Shown: positions 42,746 to 50,694 of the stretch, in pieces
Numbering within the stretch: the first letter of the stretch is position 1
How the letters are laid out: the number at the start of each line of letters is the position of its first letter
Assembly: GCF_002803065.1 (NCBI RefSeq)
Contig: NZ_NNBL01000004.1
Span: forward strand, 129,831 to 193,830
Reading direction: 5' to 3'
Length of the DNA: 64,000 nucleotides
Origin: Streptomyces sp. CB01635
GTDB lineage: Bacteria > Actinomycetota > Actinomycetes > Streptomycetales > Streptomycetaceae
Position numbers and translations under genes: made by a program
Notes under the pieces: model-generated
Told to the model about the DNA's origin: nothing
Seen by the model: only the letters and a program-made list of their open reading frames with translations
Databases searched by the model: none

Positions 42746-43990
42746 ATGAGTACGACGACGGAGCGGCCGGAGGGGCCCGAGCTGCCCTCGGAGGCCGGCG
42801 GCGGCGATGCGCGTGACGGTCACGGGGTGCCCGAGGGCTTTTGCGCCGCGGGTTTCGACGAGCCGGGAACCGAGACGTCCGGTGGCCATCCCGCCCGGCT
42901 GATCCACAGCGAGTCCACCACGGAGATCCCGGTCCATCTGCTCTACCGGGACGGGTCCGACTCCGTCTCGGTGCCGCTGCCGCCGGCCACTGTCGCGCGC
43001 AGGCAGAGCAGCGGCGAGGAGCCGCGTGTACCGCGCCGGATGCCGCCGCGGCCGCCCTCGCGCCCGGAGCCGGTCGTCGACCCGGAGCTCGTCGAGCGCC
43101 CCGGGCGCACGCTGCCCGGGGCCCTCGGAGTCCTCGGCGGCCTCGTCGGCGTGGCGGGCGGTGCCGCGTCGTTGTGGTGGGGCGGGGTGCTGCCGCACAT
43201 CACGGCGCTGCACGCTCCCGCGGGCGCGCAGTTCGGGGCCGTCCAGTGGGCGGCGGTCGCGGGCTTCACGCTCGCCCTGTTCGGGTTCGGCGGTCTCGCG
43301 CGTGGCCAGACCGGCACGGCGGGGGTGCTCACCCTCTTCGGCCGCTACCGCGGAACCGTCCGCCGCACCGGCCTGATGTGGGTGAACCCCCTGCTCCTGC
43401 ACCGCCGTACCGACGTACGCCTGCGGCACTGGCGCAGTGAGGCGATGCCCGCGGTCGACGCGAACGGGGTCGCCCTGCGCGTCGTCGTCCTCGTCGTGTG
43501 GCGCATCAAGGACACCGCGCGCGCCGCGCTCGCCGTCGAGAACCACCAGGAGTATCTGCGCGAGTGCGTGGAGGCGGCGATGGCGAGGGTGCTCTCGCAG
43601 TTCCCTGTCGATGCTCCCCCAACTAACGCTGGGGGGACCCCCATCCACCAGGACGCCCCGACCCTGCGCAACGCCGAGGCCGTCGGCGACGCGCTCACCC
43701 GGCAGCTCGCGGCCGATGCGGCGCCCGTCGGCATCGAGGTGTTCTCGGCGCAGCCGACCAGGATCGAGTACGCGCCCGAGGTCGCCGCCGCGATGCAGCG
43801 CCACCGGATCGCGGCGCTCGACGCGCAGCACCGCGACAGCGTGCTCACGTCCGTGGTCGACTCCGTCGAGGACACGGTGTCGCGGCTGACGACGCGCGGT
43901 CTGGTCGAGCTGGACGACTACGAACGCAAGGCGCTGGTCAAGGATCTGACGGTGGCCTTCTACACCGGCCGGGGCGGCGACGGGTCGTAG
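42746..43990 (+). CDS. SPFH/band-7 domain membrane protein
   Basis: A 414-residue protein. A Pro-rich cytosolic N-terminus is followed by two membrane helices (about 122-145 and 163-183) and an SPFH domain (about 200-400: VNPLLLHRRTDVRLRHW, VVWRIKDTARAAL, GIEVFSAQPTRIEYAPEV). SPFH proteins form membrane microdomain scaffolds. Within the SPFH domain, 11 residues (around PPTNAGGTPI) come from an inserted palindromic repeat. The ATG at 42746 has AAGG upstream; an ATG nine codons earlier is possible. Confidence 0.82.
   Translation: MSTTTERPEGPELPSEAGGGDARDGHGVPEGFCAAGFDEPGTETSGGHPARLIHSESTTEIPVHLLYRDGSDSVSVPLPPATVARRQSSGEEPRVPRRMPPRPPSRPEPVVDPELVERPGRTLPGALGVLGGLVGVAGGAASLWWGGVLPHITALHAPAGAQFGAVQWAAVAGFTLALFGFGGLARGQTGTAGVLTLFGRYRGTVRRTGLMWVNPLLLHRRTDVRLRHWRSEAMPAVDANGVALRVVVLVVWRIKDTARAALAVENHQEYLRECVEAAMARVLSQFPVDAPPTNAGGTPIHQDAPTLRNAEAVGDALTRQLAADAAPVGIEVFSAQPTRIEYAPEVAAAMQRHRIAALDAQHRDSVLTSVVDSVEDTVSRLTTRGLVELDDYERKALVKDLTVAFYTGRGGDGS
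43612..43646. repeat. Mini-palindrome inserted in the SPFH gene
   Basis: CTCCCCCA and TGGGGGGA flank nine bases, followed by CCCCCAT. This matches a short dispersed repeat type I recall as common between Streptomyces genes. Here it lies inside the coding frame and adds about 11 codons without a frameshift. Confidence 0.6.
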
Positions 43991-44001
43991 AGTCCCCGCC
44001 C

Positions 44002-44643
44002 ATGGGGATCTCGAGACTGACGGCCGAAGCCTGGAAGCTCACCGCGTCGGGCCCGCGTGTCCTGCTGGGGATCGCCGGCCCGCCCGGCGCCGGGAAGTCC
44101 ACGCTCGCCCGGGCCCTCGTGGCGCGGATCGGCGAGCAGGCCGCGTATCTGCCGCTCGACGGATTCCATCTGGCCAACGCCCAGTTGGAGCGCCTCGGGC
44201 TGACCGACCGCAAGGGCTCCGAGCCGAGCTTCGACGTGCGGGGGTACGTGGCGCTGCTGCGCCGGGTCCTCGACGACACCGCCGCGGACATCTACGTACC
44301 GGATTACGACCGCACGCTGCACGAGCCCGTCGCGGCGCGGCACGTGGTGTCGCCGGCGGCGCGGCTCGTCGTGACCGAAGGGAACTATCTGGCGTGCGAC
44401 CTGCCGGGCTGGCGCGAGGCGCGGGAGCTGATGGCGCGGTGCTGGTATGTCGAGGCTTCGCCAAAGGTGCGTCAAGTTCGGCTTGTGGAGCGGCAGTTGG
44501 CGGGCGGCCGGGACGCGGAGGGGGCTCGCGCGTGGGTGGCCGGAAATGACACGCCGAACGGGGAGCTGGTCGAGACCTCCCGGGGGAGATGCGACAGGAT
44601 CCTCTCCACTATTGGTATGGACATGTTCAACTCCCGGCAATAA
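44002..44643 (+). CDS. Nucleoside/nucleotide kinase family protein
   Basis: A 213-residue P-loop kinase of the uridine kinase/pantothenate kinase group. Walker A is GIAGPPGAGKST (residues 23-34), followed by YLPLDGFHLAN with the catalytic-base Asp, and YVPDYDRTLHEP. The lid contains VRLVERQLAGGRDAEGA. Small-molecule phosphorylation is expected (sugar, nucleoside or pantothenate analogue); FrcK-type kinases of sugar operons are also similar. It starts 11 bases after the SPFH gene and may be co-transcribed with it. Confidence 0.82.
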   Translation: MGISRLTAEAWKLTASGPRVLLGIAGPPGAGKSTLARALVARIGEQAAYLPLDGFHLANAQLERLGLTDRKGSEPSFDVRGYVALLRRVLDDTAADIYVPDYDRTLHEPVAARHVVSPAARLVVTEGNYLACDLPGWREARELMARCWYVEASPKVRQVRLVERQLAGGRDAEGARAWVAGNDTPNGELVETSRGRCDRILSTIGMDMFNSRQ

Positions 44644-44650
44644 TCTGGGG

Positions 44651-44666
44651 TCTGGTCTAGACCTGA
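44651..44666. promoter_or_regulatory. DasR-responsive element (dre)
   Basis: The core TGGTCTAGACC at 44653-44663 is an exact match to the centre of the DasR consensus (ACTGGTCTAGACCACT). It lies 58 bases upstream of the LPMO start. DasR is the N-acetylglucosamine-responsive GntR regulator that controls chitinases and chitin-binding LPMOs in Streptomyces. Confidence 0.8.
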
Positions 44667-44723
44667 TCTAGCGCTGTGCGCACGGCTCACCGGAACTCCC
44701 CCACGTTCTCCAGGAGCGGCAGC

Positions 44724-45320
44724 ATGCGAAAGAAGATGTACGCGGCCCTGCTCGGCCTCACCACCGCCGGGGCCTTCGTGCTCTCGTCGGGCGGCGCGAG
44801 CAGCCACGGCTACACCGACCTCCCCATCAGCCGGCAGAAACTCTGCGCCGACGGCACCGTCACCGGATGCGGCAACATCCAGTGGGAGCCGCAGAGCGTC
44901 GAGGGCCCCAAGGGCTTCCCGGCCGCCGGCCCCGCCGACGGGACGATCTGCTCCGCCAACCACGGAGAGTTCGGCGCCCTCAACGGCGCGAAGGCACCCA
45001 ACGGCACCGCCTGGCCGACGACCAAGGTCACCGCGGGGGCAAGTCAGACCTTCCGCTGGCAGTTCACCGCGCGGCACTCCACCACGGACTTCCGCTACTA
45101 CATCACCAAGAACGGCTGGGACGACAGCAAGCCGCTGACCAGGGCCGGCCTGGACACCGCGCCGTTCCTGACCGTGCCGTTCAGCGGGCAGCCCCCGGCC
45201 ACGCTCTCGCACACCGGCACCCTGCCCTCCGGCAGGAGCGGCCACCACGTGATCCTCGCGGTGTGGACGATCGCGGACACGGCCAACGCGTTCTACGCGT
45301 GCTCGGACGTTCAGTTCTGA
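44724..45320 (+). CDS. AA10 lytic polysaccharide monooxygenase
   Basis: A 198-residue secreted copper enzyme. The signal peptide (residues 1-27) ends so that the mature chain starts with His28 (HGYTD), the first arm of the histidine brace; the second His is in SANHGEFG near residue 81. Other AA10 signatures are PISRQKLC, the aromatic WQFTARHSTTDFRYY and SGHHVILAVW. It oxidatively cleaves chitin or cellulose-like chains. A DasR site upstream predicts induction by N-acetylglucosamine, and closeness to cslA-glxA-cslZ suggests a role on the hyphal surface glycan. AGGAGC precedes the ATG. Confidence 0.92.
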   Translation: MRKKMYAALLGLTTAGAFVLSSGGASSHGYTDLPISRQKLCADGTVTGCGNIQWEPQSVEGPKGFPAAGPADGTICSANHGEFGALNGAKAPNGTAWPTTKVTAGASQTFRWQFTARHSTTDFRYYITKNGWDDSKPLTRAGLDTAPFLTVPFSGQPPATLSHTGTLPSGRSGHHVILAVWTIADTANAFYACSDVQF

Positions 45321-45355
45321 GCCTGTCTTGAGGCTCCCGGGGCCTTCGCGCGGGT

Positions 45356-45401
45356 ACGTTCCGTGCACGCCGTTCCGACCGGGGCGGCGTGCACGGAACG
45401 T
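45356..45401. terminator. 16-bp perfect hairpin after the LPMO gene
   Basis: Arms 45356-45371 (ACGTTCCGTGCACGCC) and 45386-45401 are exact reverse complements with a 14-base loop. It starts 35 bases past the LPMO stop and ends 11 bases before the next start, so it can also shape the leader of that gene. Confidence 0.8.
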
Positions 45402-45412
45402 GGTGTCGGGGG

Positions 45413-45859
45413 ATGGCCATGCAGGTGTTGTTCTTGATCGTGCCCGTGTTCATCGCGTCGGTGGCGATCTTCATGGCGGTGGCGCTGACGCGCCGCTCGA
45501 TGCAGATGAGAAGGGCCTGGGCGAGCGGCCTGACCGCAGAGGCCCGCTGCCTGCGCGCGTTCACCTCGACGAGGCGTGACGACGACGGCTTCCGGAGCAC
45601 CACGCAGCACCACGTCTACGAGTTCACGGCCGGTGACGGACGTCCCGTCAGGTTCGAGGAGGCCAACGGACCCGCGACCACCGTGCAGGGCGATGTCGTG
45701 ATGGTGTACTACACCGCCGACCGCCCCGACCGTGCCACGGCGCACGCCCCGGCCCCGGTGCGGGCCGCGGCGGGCATGGTGTTCCTGCTCGGCTTCCTCG
45801 GTCTCGTCGTCGCCTTCTGCGTATTCTTCGTGGTCGTCGCCGCCGAGATGCCCTTCTGA
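45413..45859 (+). CDS. DUF3592 membrane protein (copy A)
   Basis: A 148-residue protein: membrane helix at residues 5-25, a beta-rich loop (YEFTAGDGRPVRFEEANGP, VMVYYTADRPDRAT) and a second helix near 118-142. It belongs to DUF3592, function unknown. It lies 12 bases upstream of a diverged tandem paralogue. Confidence 0.75.
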   Translation: MAMQVLFLIVPVFIASVAIFMAVALTRRSMQMRRAWASGLTAEARCLRAFTSTRRDDDGFRSTTQHHVYEFTAGDGRPVRFEEANGPATTVQGDVVMVYYTADRPDRATAHAPAPVRAAAGMVFLLGFLGLVVAFCVFFVVVAAEMPF

Positions 45860-45871
45860 CCCGAGGCCCCC

Positions 45872-46297
45872 ATGGATGCCGTGTTCCACATACTCTTCCC
45901 GGTCCTGATCCTCGTCCTGGTCTGGGCCGGTTACGCGATCGTCCGCAGAAGCAACCAGCGGCAGGCCGCCTGGCAGAGTGGGCTGACCGCGCGGGCGCGG
46001 GTCGTCCGGGCCTATGTGACGGTCCAGGTGGTCAACAACATCGCCCGCCGGATCCAGTGGCACGAGTACGACTTCACCACCGCCGACCGGCGCGCGATCC
46101 GGTTCAAGGAGTCCGGTGGGCCGCCGAGCCGGGCCGCCGGTGACGAGGCGGTCGTCTACTACACGGTCCAGCAGCCCGACAAGGCCACCGCGTCGGAGCC
46201 GAGTCCCGGCAAGGACGCGTTCGGCATGATCTTCGGCCTCGTCGTCATCGTCGCGACCATCGGCATACTCATCAACGTCGTGATCCAGTACGGCTGA
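45872..46297 (+). CDS. DUF3592 membrane protein (copy B)
   Basis: A 141-residue paralogue of the preceding gene, with the same helix-loop-helix plan (YDFTTADRRAIRFKESGGP, VVYYTVQQPDKAT). The two loops align well and the helices less so, which fits an old tandem duplication. Both are probably in one transcript. Confidence 0.75.
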   Translation: MDAVFHILFPVLILVLVWAGYAIVRRSNQRQAAWQSGLTARARVVRAYVTVQVVNNIARRIQWHEYDFTTADRRAIRFKESGGPPSRAAGDEAVVYYTVQQPDKATASEPSPGKDAFGMIFGLVVIVATIGILINVVIQYG

Positions 46298-46320
46298 TCC
46301 GTCGCCGAGGTCTCCACTTC

Positions 46321-46341
46321 TGACGATGCGTCAATTATGGT
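46321..46341 (+). promoter_or_regulatory. Operator and -10 box of the acyl-CoA synthetase gene
   Basis: TGACGATGCGTCA at 46321-46333 is a perfect 5-3-5 palindrome. It is followed by TATGGT at 46336-46341, a good -10 hexamer whose start point would fall at the ATG of 46350, giving a leaderless message. No -35 match is seen. A TetR- or FadR-type fatty acid regulator is a plausible binder. Confidence 0.55.
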
Positions 46342-46349
46342 GCCCGGTC

Positions 46350-48017
46350 ATGGGTCCCATGAGGCGTACCGTCGCGGAACTCGTACAGGAGCGTTGGGGC
46401 GACCACCGCCCCGGACTGTGGTGCGAGGACCAGGTCCTCAGTCATCACGAGGTGGCTGCGGGCGCCGCCGCCCGGGCCGCGCTCCTCGCCGACCTGCTGC
46501 CCAGGGGAGCGGAGCCGCACATCGGCGTACTCCTCGACAACACCCCGGAGTTCCCGCTCTGGCTGAGCGCCGCCGCCCTCGCGGGCGCCGCCGTCGCCGG
46601 CGTCAACCCGACCCGGCGCGGCCCCGAACTCGCCCGCGACATCCTCCACACCGACTGCCGCGTCCTCGTCACCGAGCGGTCTCGTCTGCCGCTGCTCGAC
46701 GGGCTCCGACTCCCGGGGGTACGCATCCTGGTGACGGACTCCGACGCTTACGGTGAGCTGCTCGCGCCGTACGAGGGAGCCAAGCCCGACCCCGCGCGCG
46801 CCACCCCCGAAACCCGCATGCTGCTCTACTTCACCTCCGGCTCCACGGGCGCGCCCAAGGCCGCGATCTGCTCGCAGGGGCGCCTTGCGGCGGCCGGGCA
46901 GTCGCTCGTCGGCCAGTTCGGCGTGCGCCCCGACGACGTCCACTACATCTGCATGCCGCTGTTCCACGGCAACGCGGTGATCGCCGACTGGGCGCCGGCC
47001 GTCGCGGCGGGTGCGGGCGTGGCGCTGCGGCGCCGGTTCTCGGCGTCCCGCTTCCTGGGCGACGTACGGGCGTACGGGGCCACGTACTTCACGTATGTCG
47101 GGCGGGCCGTGCAGTACATCCTGGCCACCGACGAGCGGCCCGACGACCGGGACAACCCGCTGCGGATGGGATTCGGCACGGAGGCGGGGGCGGTGGACGC
47201 GGCGCGGTTCGCCGAGCGGTTCGGGGTGCGGCTCGTGGAGGGGTACGGGTCGTCCGAGGGCGGCGCCGCCATCCAGCGCTCGGCGGGGACACCGGCCGGG
47301 GCGATAGGGCGGGCGACACCGGGGGACGACCTGGCCGTCGTCGACGCGGCCACCCGTCGGGAGTGCCCGCCCGCGGAGTTCGACGCGGACGGCCGTCTCC
47401 TCAACGGGGCGGCCGCGATAGGGGAGTTGGTCAACCGTGGCCGCACGCCCTTCGAGGGGTACTGGCGCAACGAGGACGCGCACGCACAGCGCGTACGGGA
47501 CGGCTGGTACTGGACGGGGGATCTTTTCTACCGCGACCGCGAGGGGTTCCTGTACTTCGCGGGTCGCACCGACGACCGGCTCCGGGTCGACAGCGAGAAC
47601 CTGGCGCCCGCGATGATCGAGAACATCCTCGCCCGGTACGAACACGCTGCCGCGGTCGCCGTGTACGGCGTGCCCGACCCGGTGGCCGGCGACCAGGTGA
47701 TGGCGACGCTCGCCCTGCGCGGGACGGACCCGGCCGAACCCTTCGACCCGCTCGGCTTCGCCGAATTCCTGCTCTCGCAGGCCGACTTGGGGACGAAGAT
47801 GGCGCCTCGCTTCGTCCGGATCGTGGGGCGGATGCCCGTCACCGCGACGAACAAGGTGCACCGGGTGGGGCTGCGCCGCGAGGGGTTCCGGTGCGCGGAC
47901 CCCGTGTGGTGGCGGCCGCCGGGGGAGAGCGGGTACCGGAGCCTCACCGATGCCGACGTCACGGCGCTCTCGCAGGAGTACGCGGCACACGGGAGATCGG
48001 AGCTGCTCGACCGGTGA
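46350..48017 (+). CDS. AMP-dependent acyl-CoA synthetase
   Basis: A 555-residue ANL-family enzyme that activates a carboxylic acid with ATP and joins it to CoA. Motifs are the P-loop YFTSGSTGAPKA, the A5 region VEGYGSSEGG, the adenosine-binding GWYWTGDLFYRD and hinge FAGRTDDRLRV; the terminal A10 lysine region reads VTATNKVHRVGLRREG. The start is chosen at 46350, since the earlier ATG at 46326 lies inside a palindrome upstream of the -10 box; ATG 46359 is also possible. The substrate is unknown (medium- or long-chain acid by family). Confidence 0.85.
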   Translation: MGPMRRTVAELVQERWGDHRPGLWCEDQVLSHHEVAAGAAARAALLADLLPRGAEPHIGVLLDNTPEFPLWLSAAALAGAAVAGVNPTRRGPELARDILHTDCRVLVTERSRLPLLDGLRLPGVRILVTDSDAYGELLAPYEGAKPDPARATPETRMLLYFTSGSTGAPKAAICSQGRLAAAGQSLVGQFGVRPDDVHYICMPLFHGNAVIADWAPAVAAGAGVALRRRFSASRFLGDVRAYGATYFTYVGRAVQYILATDERPDDRDNPLRMGFGTEAGAVDAARFAERFGVRLVEGYGSSEGGAAIQRSAGTPAGAIGRATPGDDLAVVDAATRRECPPAEFDADGRLLNGAAAIGELVNRGRTPFEGYWRNEDAHAQRVRDGWYWTGDLFYRDREGFLYFAGRTDDRLRVDSENLAPAMIENILARYEHAAAVAVYGVPDPVAGDQVMATLALRGTDPAEPFDPLGFAEFLLSQADLGTKMAPRFVRIVGRMPVTATNKVHRVGLRREGFRCADPVWWRPPGESGYRSLTDADVTALSQEYAAHGRSELLDR

Positions 48018-48054
48018 GGCGTGTGCACCTCGGCGCGCGCCCCTGGGGGACTGC

Positions 48055-48891
48055 TCAGGCGAAGGCCGCCGCGTTGCGGGCCGCCCAGTGTGCGAACGTG
48101 CCGGGCTCGCGGCCGAGCAGGGTGCGGATGTCCGGGCTCACCCGCTGCTCGGCGGGGAGCGGCGAGCCGAGGATGTCGAGCGTGCCGTCCACGACCGGCT
48201 CCGGCATGAACCGCGTCATGAAGGCGCGGGCCTCCGCGCGGCTCAGTTCGGTGAACCGCACCTCGGCGCCGATCGCCTCGCCGAGCGCCGCGGCCTGCTC
48301 GCGCGGTGACACCGCCACCGGTCCTGTCAGCTCGTAGGCCCGGCCCGCGTGACCGTCCTCGCGCAGCGCGACGGACGCGACCGCCGCGACGTCCGCCGGG
48401 TCGACGACCGGCAGCGCCACATCGGCGAAGGGGGCGGCGACGGTGCGGTCGGCGCGGATGGAGTCGGCCCACGCGAAGGCGTTCGAGGCGAAACCGCCGG
48501 GGCGCAGCAGCGTCCAGTCCAGGCCCGACTGTCGCACGGCCTCCTCGAACGCGTGCAGCCTGGCGTGCGAGACGGCGTCGGGCCGCGTCACCGCTCCCTG
48601 CGAGGAGAGCAGGACCACGCGGCGTACACCGGCCGCCTTCGCCACGTCGAGCACGGCGGCCGGCGGCTCCCCGGCCTGGTGCAGCTCCGCCCCGATCAGC
48701 AGGAACAGCGCGTCGGCCCCCTCCAGCGCGGGCCGCAGGCCGGCCGCGTCGCCGACGTCCGCCTGTACGTGGCGTACGGGCAGGTCCGGCGCGGGGCGGC
48801 GGGACACGGCGGTGACCTGCTCACCGGCGGCGGTCAGGGCGGCGACGAGCGGACGGCCGACGTTCCCGGTGGCACCCGTGACAACGATCAT
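48055..48891 (-). CDS. NmrA-like NAD(P)H-binding protein
   Basis: A 278-residue atypical short-chain dehydrogenase. The Rossmann start VVTGATGNVGRPL lies at residues 3-15, followed by VRRVVLLSSQGAV and LRPGGFASNAF. Catalytic Tyr-x3-Lys is not evident, as in NmrA-type sensors and quinone/NADPH reductases. GGGAG lies seven bases before the ATG. It is divergent from an HxlR regulator, a very common pairing in which the regulator responds to electrophiles or quinones and controls the reductase. Confidence 0.82.
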   Translation of the reverse strand: MIVVTGATGNVGRPLVAALTAAGEQVTAVSRRPAPDLPVRHVQADVGDAAGLRPALEGADALFLLIGAELHQAGEPPAAVLDVAKAAGVRRVVLLSSQGAVTRPDAVSHARLHAFEEAVRQSGLDWTLLRPGGFASNAFAWADSIRADRTVAAPFADVALPVVDPADVAAVASVALREDGHAGRAYELTGPVAVSPREQAAALGEAIGAEVRFTELSRAEARAFMTRFMPEPVVDGTLDILGSPLPAEQRVSPDIRTLLGREPGTFAHWAARNAAAFA

Positions 48892-48962
48892 CTTCAACTC
48901 CCTTGAACTGAGGGGACCTTGGCGCCCCGCTCTGTTCTCGAAAGCTAGCATCCTGAGTAAAG

Positions 48963-48972
48963 TAGGTACCTA
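48963..48972. promoter_or_regulatory. Palindrome in the HxlR/NmrA divergent promoter
   Basis: TAGGTACCTA is a perfect 10-bp palindrome with AGTAAAG to its left and GAGGAAAG to its right, midway between the divergent starts 48891 and 49001. It is the best candidate operator for the HxlR protein. Confidence 0.55.
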
Positions 48973-49000
48973 GAGGAAAGTGACTTTCCGGGAGGTCTTT

Positions 49001-49432
49001 ATGAGCGGCAGTGCATGGCGGAAGGGCGGGGGGCCCGAGCAGGCCTGCCCGATCTCGCCGGTTCTCGACATCGTCTTCAGCCGCTGGACCACGCCGATCC
49101 TGTGGGCGCTCAACGAGTACGGCACCCAGCGCTTCGTGCAGCTCCAGCGCGCCATCGGCACCATCACGCCGAAGGTGCTCACGCAGCGCCTGCGGCAGAT
49201 GGAGCGCGACGGACTCGTCGTGCGCACGTACTACCCGGAGGTGCCGCCGCGGGTCGAGTACGAGATCAGCGACCTGGGCCGCAGCCTCGCCCCGCTGTTC
49301 GCGACGCTGGCCGAGTGGTCGTCCGGGCATCTGCCCCTGGTCGAGGAGGCGCGGGAGAGGTTCGACGCGGGGGAGGGGGCGGGGACGGCCCCGGTCACCG
49401 GGCCGTCCCCAGCCGCTGGGCCCGCCCGGTGA
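49001..49432 (+). CDS. HxlR family transcriptional regulator
   Basis: A 143-residue winged-helix regulator. The family opening CPISPVLDIVFSRWTTPILW has the Cys that often acts as redox sensor, followed by LTQRLRQMERDGLVVRTYY and VEYEISDLGRSL. The ATG at 49001 is used because GGGAGG sits six bases upstream; a GTG at 48980 is in frame. The C-terminus is extended by about 20 Gly/Pro/Ala residues. Its stop overlaps the histidine kinase start (GTGA), which may be chance adjacency or true coupling. Confidence 0.85.
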   Translation: MSGSAWRKGGGPEQACPISPVLDIVFSRWTTPILWALNEYGTQRFVQLQRAIGTITPKVLTQRLRQMERDGLVVRTYYPEVPPRVEYEISDLGRSLAPLFATLAEWSSGHLPLVEEARERFDAGEGAGTAPVTGPSPAAGPAR

Positions 49433-50694
49433 CCTCCCTCGCCGCCTCTCCGCGCGGCCCCTCCTACCTGCGCGGCAGCGCCCCGTGGCGCGCCGCCGGG
49501 TATCTCGCGGGAGGGGTGCTCGTCGGAGCGCCGCTCCTGGTCACCTTCGTGACGCTCGGCGTCGCGGGCGCCGTGCTCTCCCTCGTCCTCGTGGGGCTGC
49601 CGCTGCTCGCCCTGCTCTCGCTCGCCGGGGTCCCGGTCGGGGCGCTGGAGCGACGCCGACTGCGGCCCGTGACCGGGCAGGCGGCACCCAGCCCGCACCG
49701 CACACCGGCCGAGCCCGGCGCCACGGCCTGGCTGCGGCTGCGCCTCGGCGAACAGGCGACCTGGCGTGAACTCGCCTACGCCGCGCTCCTCGCGCTCGTC
49801 CTGTGGCCGCTGGACCTGCTGGTCCTGATCTGCACGATCGGCCTCGCGGGGGCGGTGGCGGCGGCGCCGGTCCAGCTGGTGAGCGCCGGGCACGACACCC
49901 GGGTCGTGAAGCTGTGGCTCATCGACTCCTACTGGCAGGCCGGCCTGTGCGCCGTCGCCGGGCTCGCCCTGCTGGCGGTGCTCCTCTACCCGCTCGGCGC
50001 CTACGCCGCCGCGCGGGCGGCGCTCGCCCGGCTGCTGCTCGCGCCCCGCGAGACGGAGGAGGAGGCGCGGCTCGCGGAGGTCACCAGGTCGCGAGCGCGC
50101 CTGGTCGCCGCGTTCGAGGCCGAGCGGCGCCGCATCGAGCGAGACCTGCACGACGGCGCCCAACAGCGCCTGGTCGCCCTCACGATGAGCCTCGGGCTCG
50201 CCCGCCTCGACGCCCCCGCGACGGGACCGCTCGCCGAGCACATCGCCACCGCGCACGAGGAGGCGGGCCAAGTGCTCGTGGAGCTGAGGGAGTTGATCCA
50301 CGGAATCCACCCTCAGGTCCTCGCCGACTACGGGCTCGCGGCCGCCCTCGACGACGCCGCCGACCGCTCGGCCGTCCCCGTCGACACCCGCATCGACCTG
50401 CCCCGCCTGCCCGGACCCGTCGAATCCGCCGCCTACTTCGCGGTGTGCGAGGCCCTCGCCAACACCGCCAAGCACAGTGGCGCCGACCGTGTCGTCCTCA
50501 CCGCACGCCACGAGCGCGGCCGGCTCGTCATCGACGTACAGGACGACGGGGGCGGCGGCGCCGATCCCGCGCGCGGCAGCGGGCTCACCGGCCTCGCCGA
50601 CCGGCTCGCCGTCCTCGATGGCACACTGACGATCATCAGCCCGGCCGGCGGGCCGACCGCCCTGTCCCTGGAGATCCCGTGTCCAGCGCTCTGA
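49429..50694 (+). CDS. Sensor histidine kinase (HisKA_3)
   Basis: A 421-residue NarL-partner kinase. Up to four membrane helices lie in the first 200 residues (in two pairs around 25-65 and 110-200). The phospho-acceptor helix is ERRRIERDLHDGAQQRLVAL, and the ATPase domain has NTAKHSGAD (N-box), DDGGGG (G1) and GSGLTGLADRL (G2). The signal is probably sensed in or at the membrane. It overlaps the response regulator gene by 16 bases. Confidence 0.88.
   Translation: MTSLAASPRGPSYLRGSAPWRAAGYLAGGVLVGAPLLVTFVTLGVAGAVLSLVLVGLPLLALLSLAGVPVGALERRRLRPVTGQAAPSPHRTPAEPGATAWLRLRLGEQATWRELAYAALLALVLWPLDLLVLICTIGLAGAVAAAPVQLVSAGHDTRVVKLWLIDSYWQAGLCAVAGLALLAVLLYPLGAYAAARAALARLLLAPRETEEEARLAEVTRSRARLVAAFEAERRRIERDLHDGAQQRLVALTMSLGLARLDAPATGPLAEHIATAHEEAGQVLVELRELIHGIHPQVLADYGLAAALDDAADRSAVPVDTRIDLPRLPGPVESAAYFAVCEALANTAKHSGADRVVLTARHERGRLVIDVQDDGGGGADPARGSGLTGLADRLAVLDGTLTIISPAGGPTALSLEIPCPAL

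Noticed and set aside
44002..44643. Calling the P-loop kinase pantothenate kinase (coaA).
   Set aside because: It is about 100 residues shorter than CoaA and lacks its signature; only the broader uridine kinase-like group is supported.
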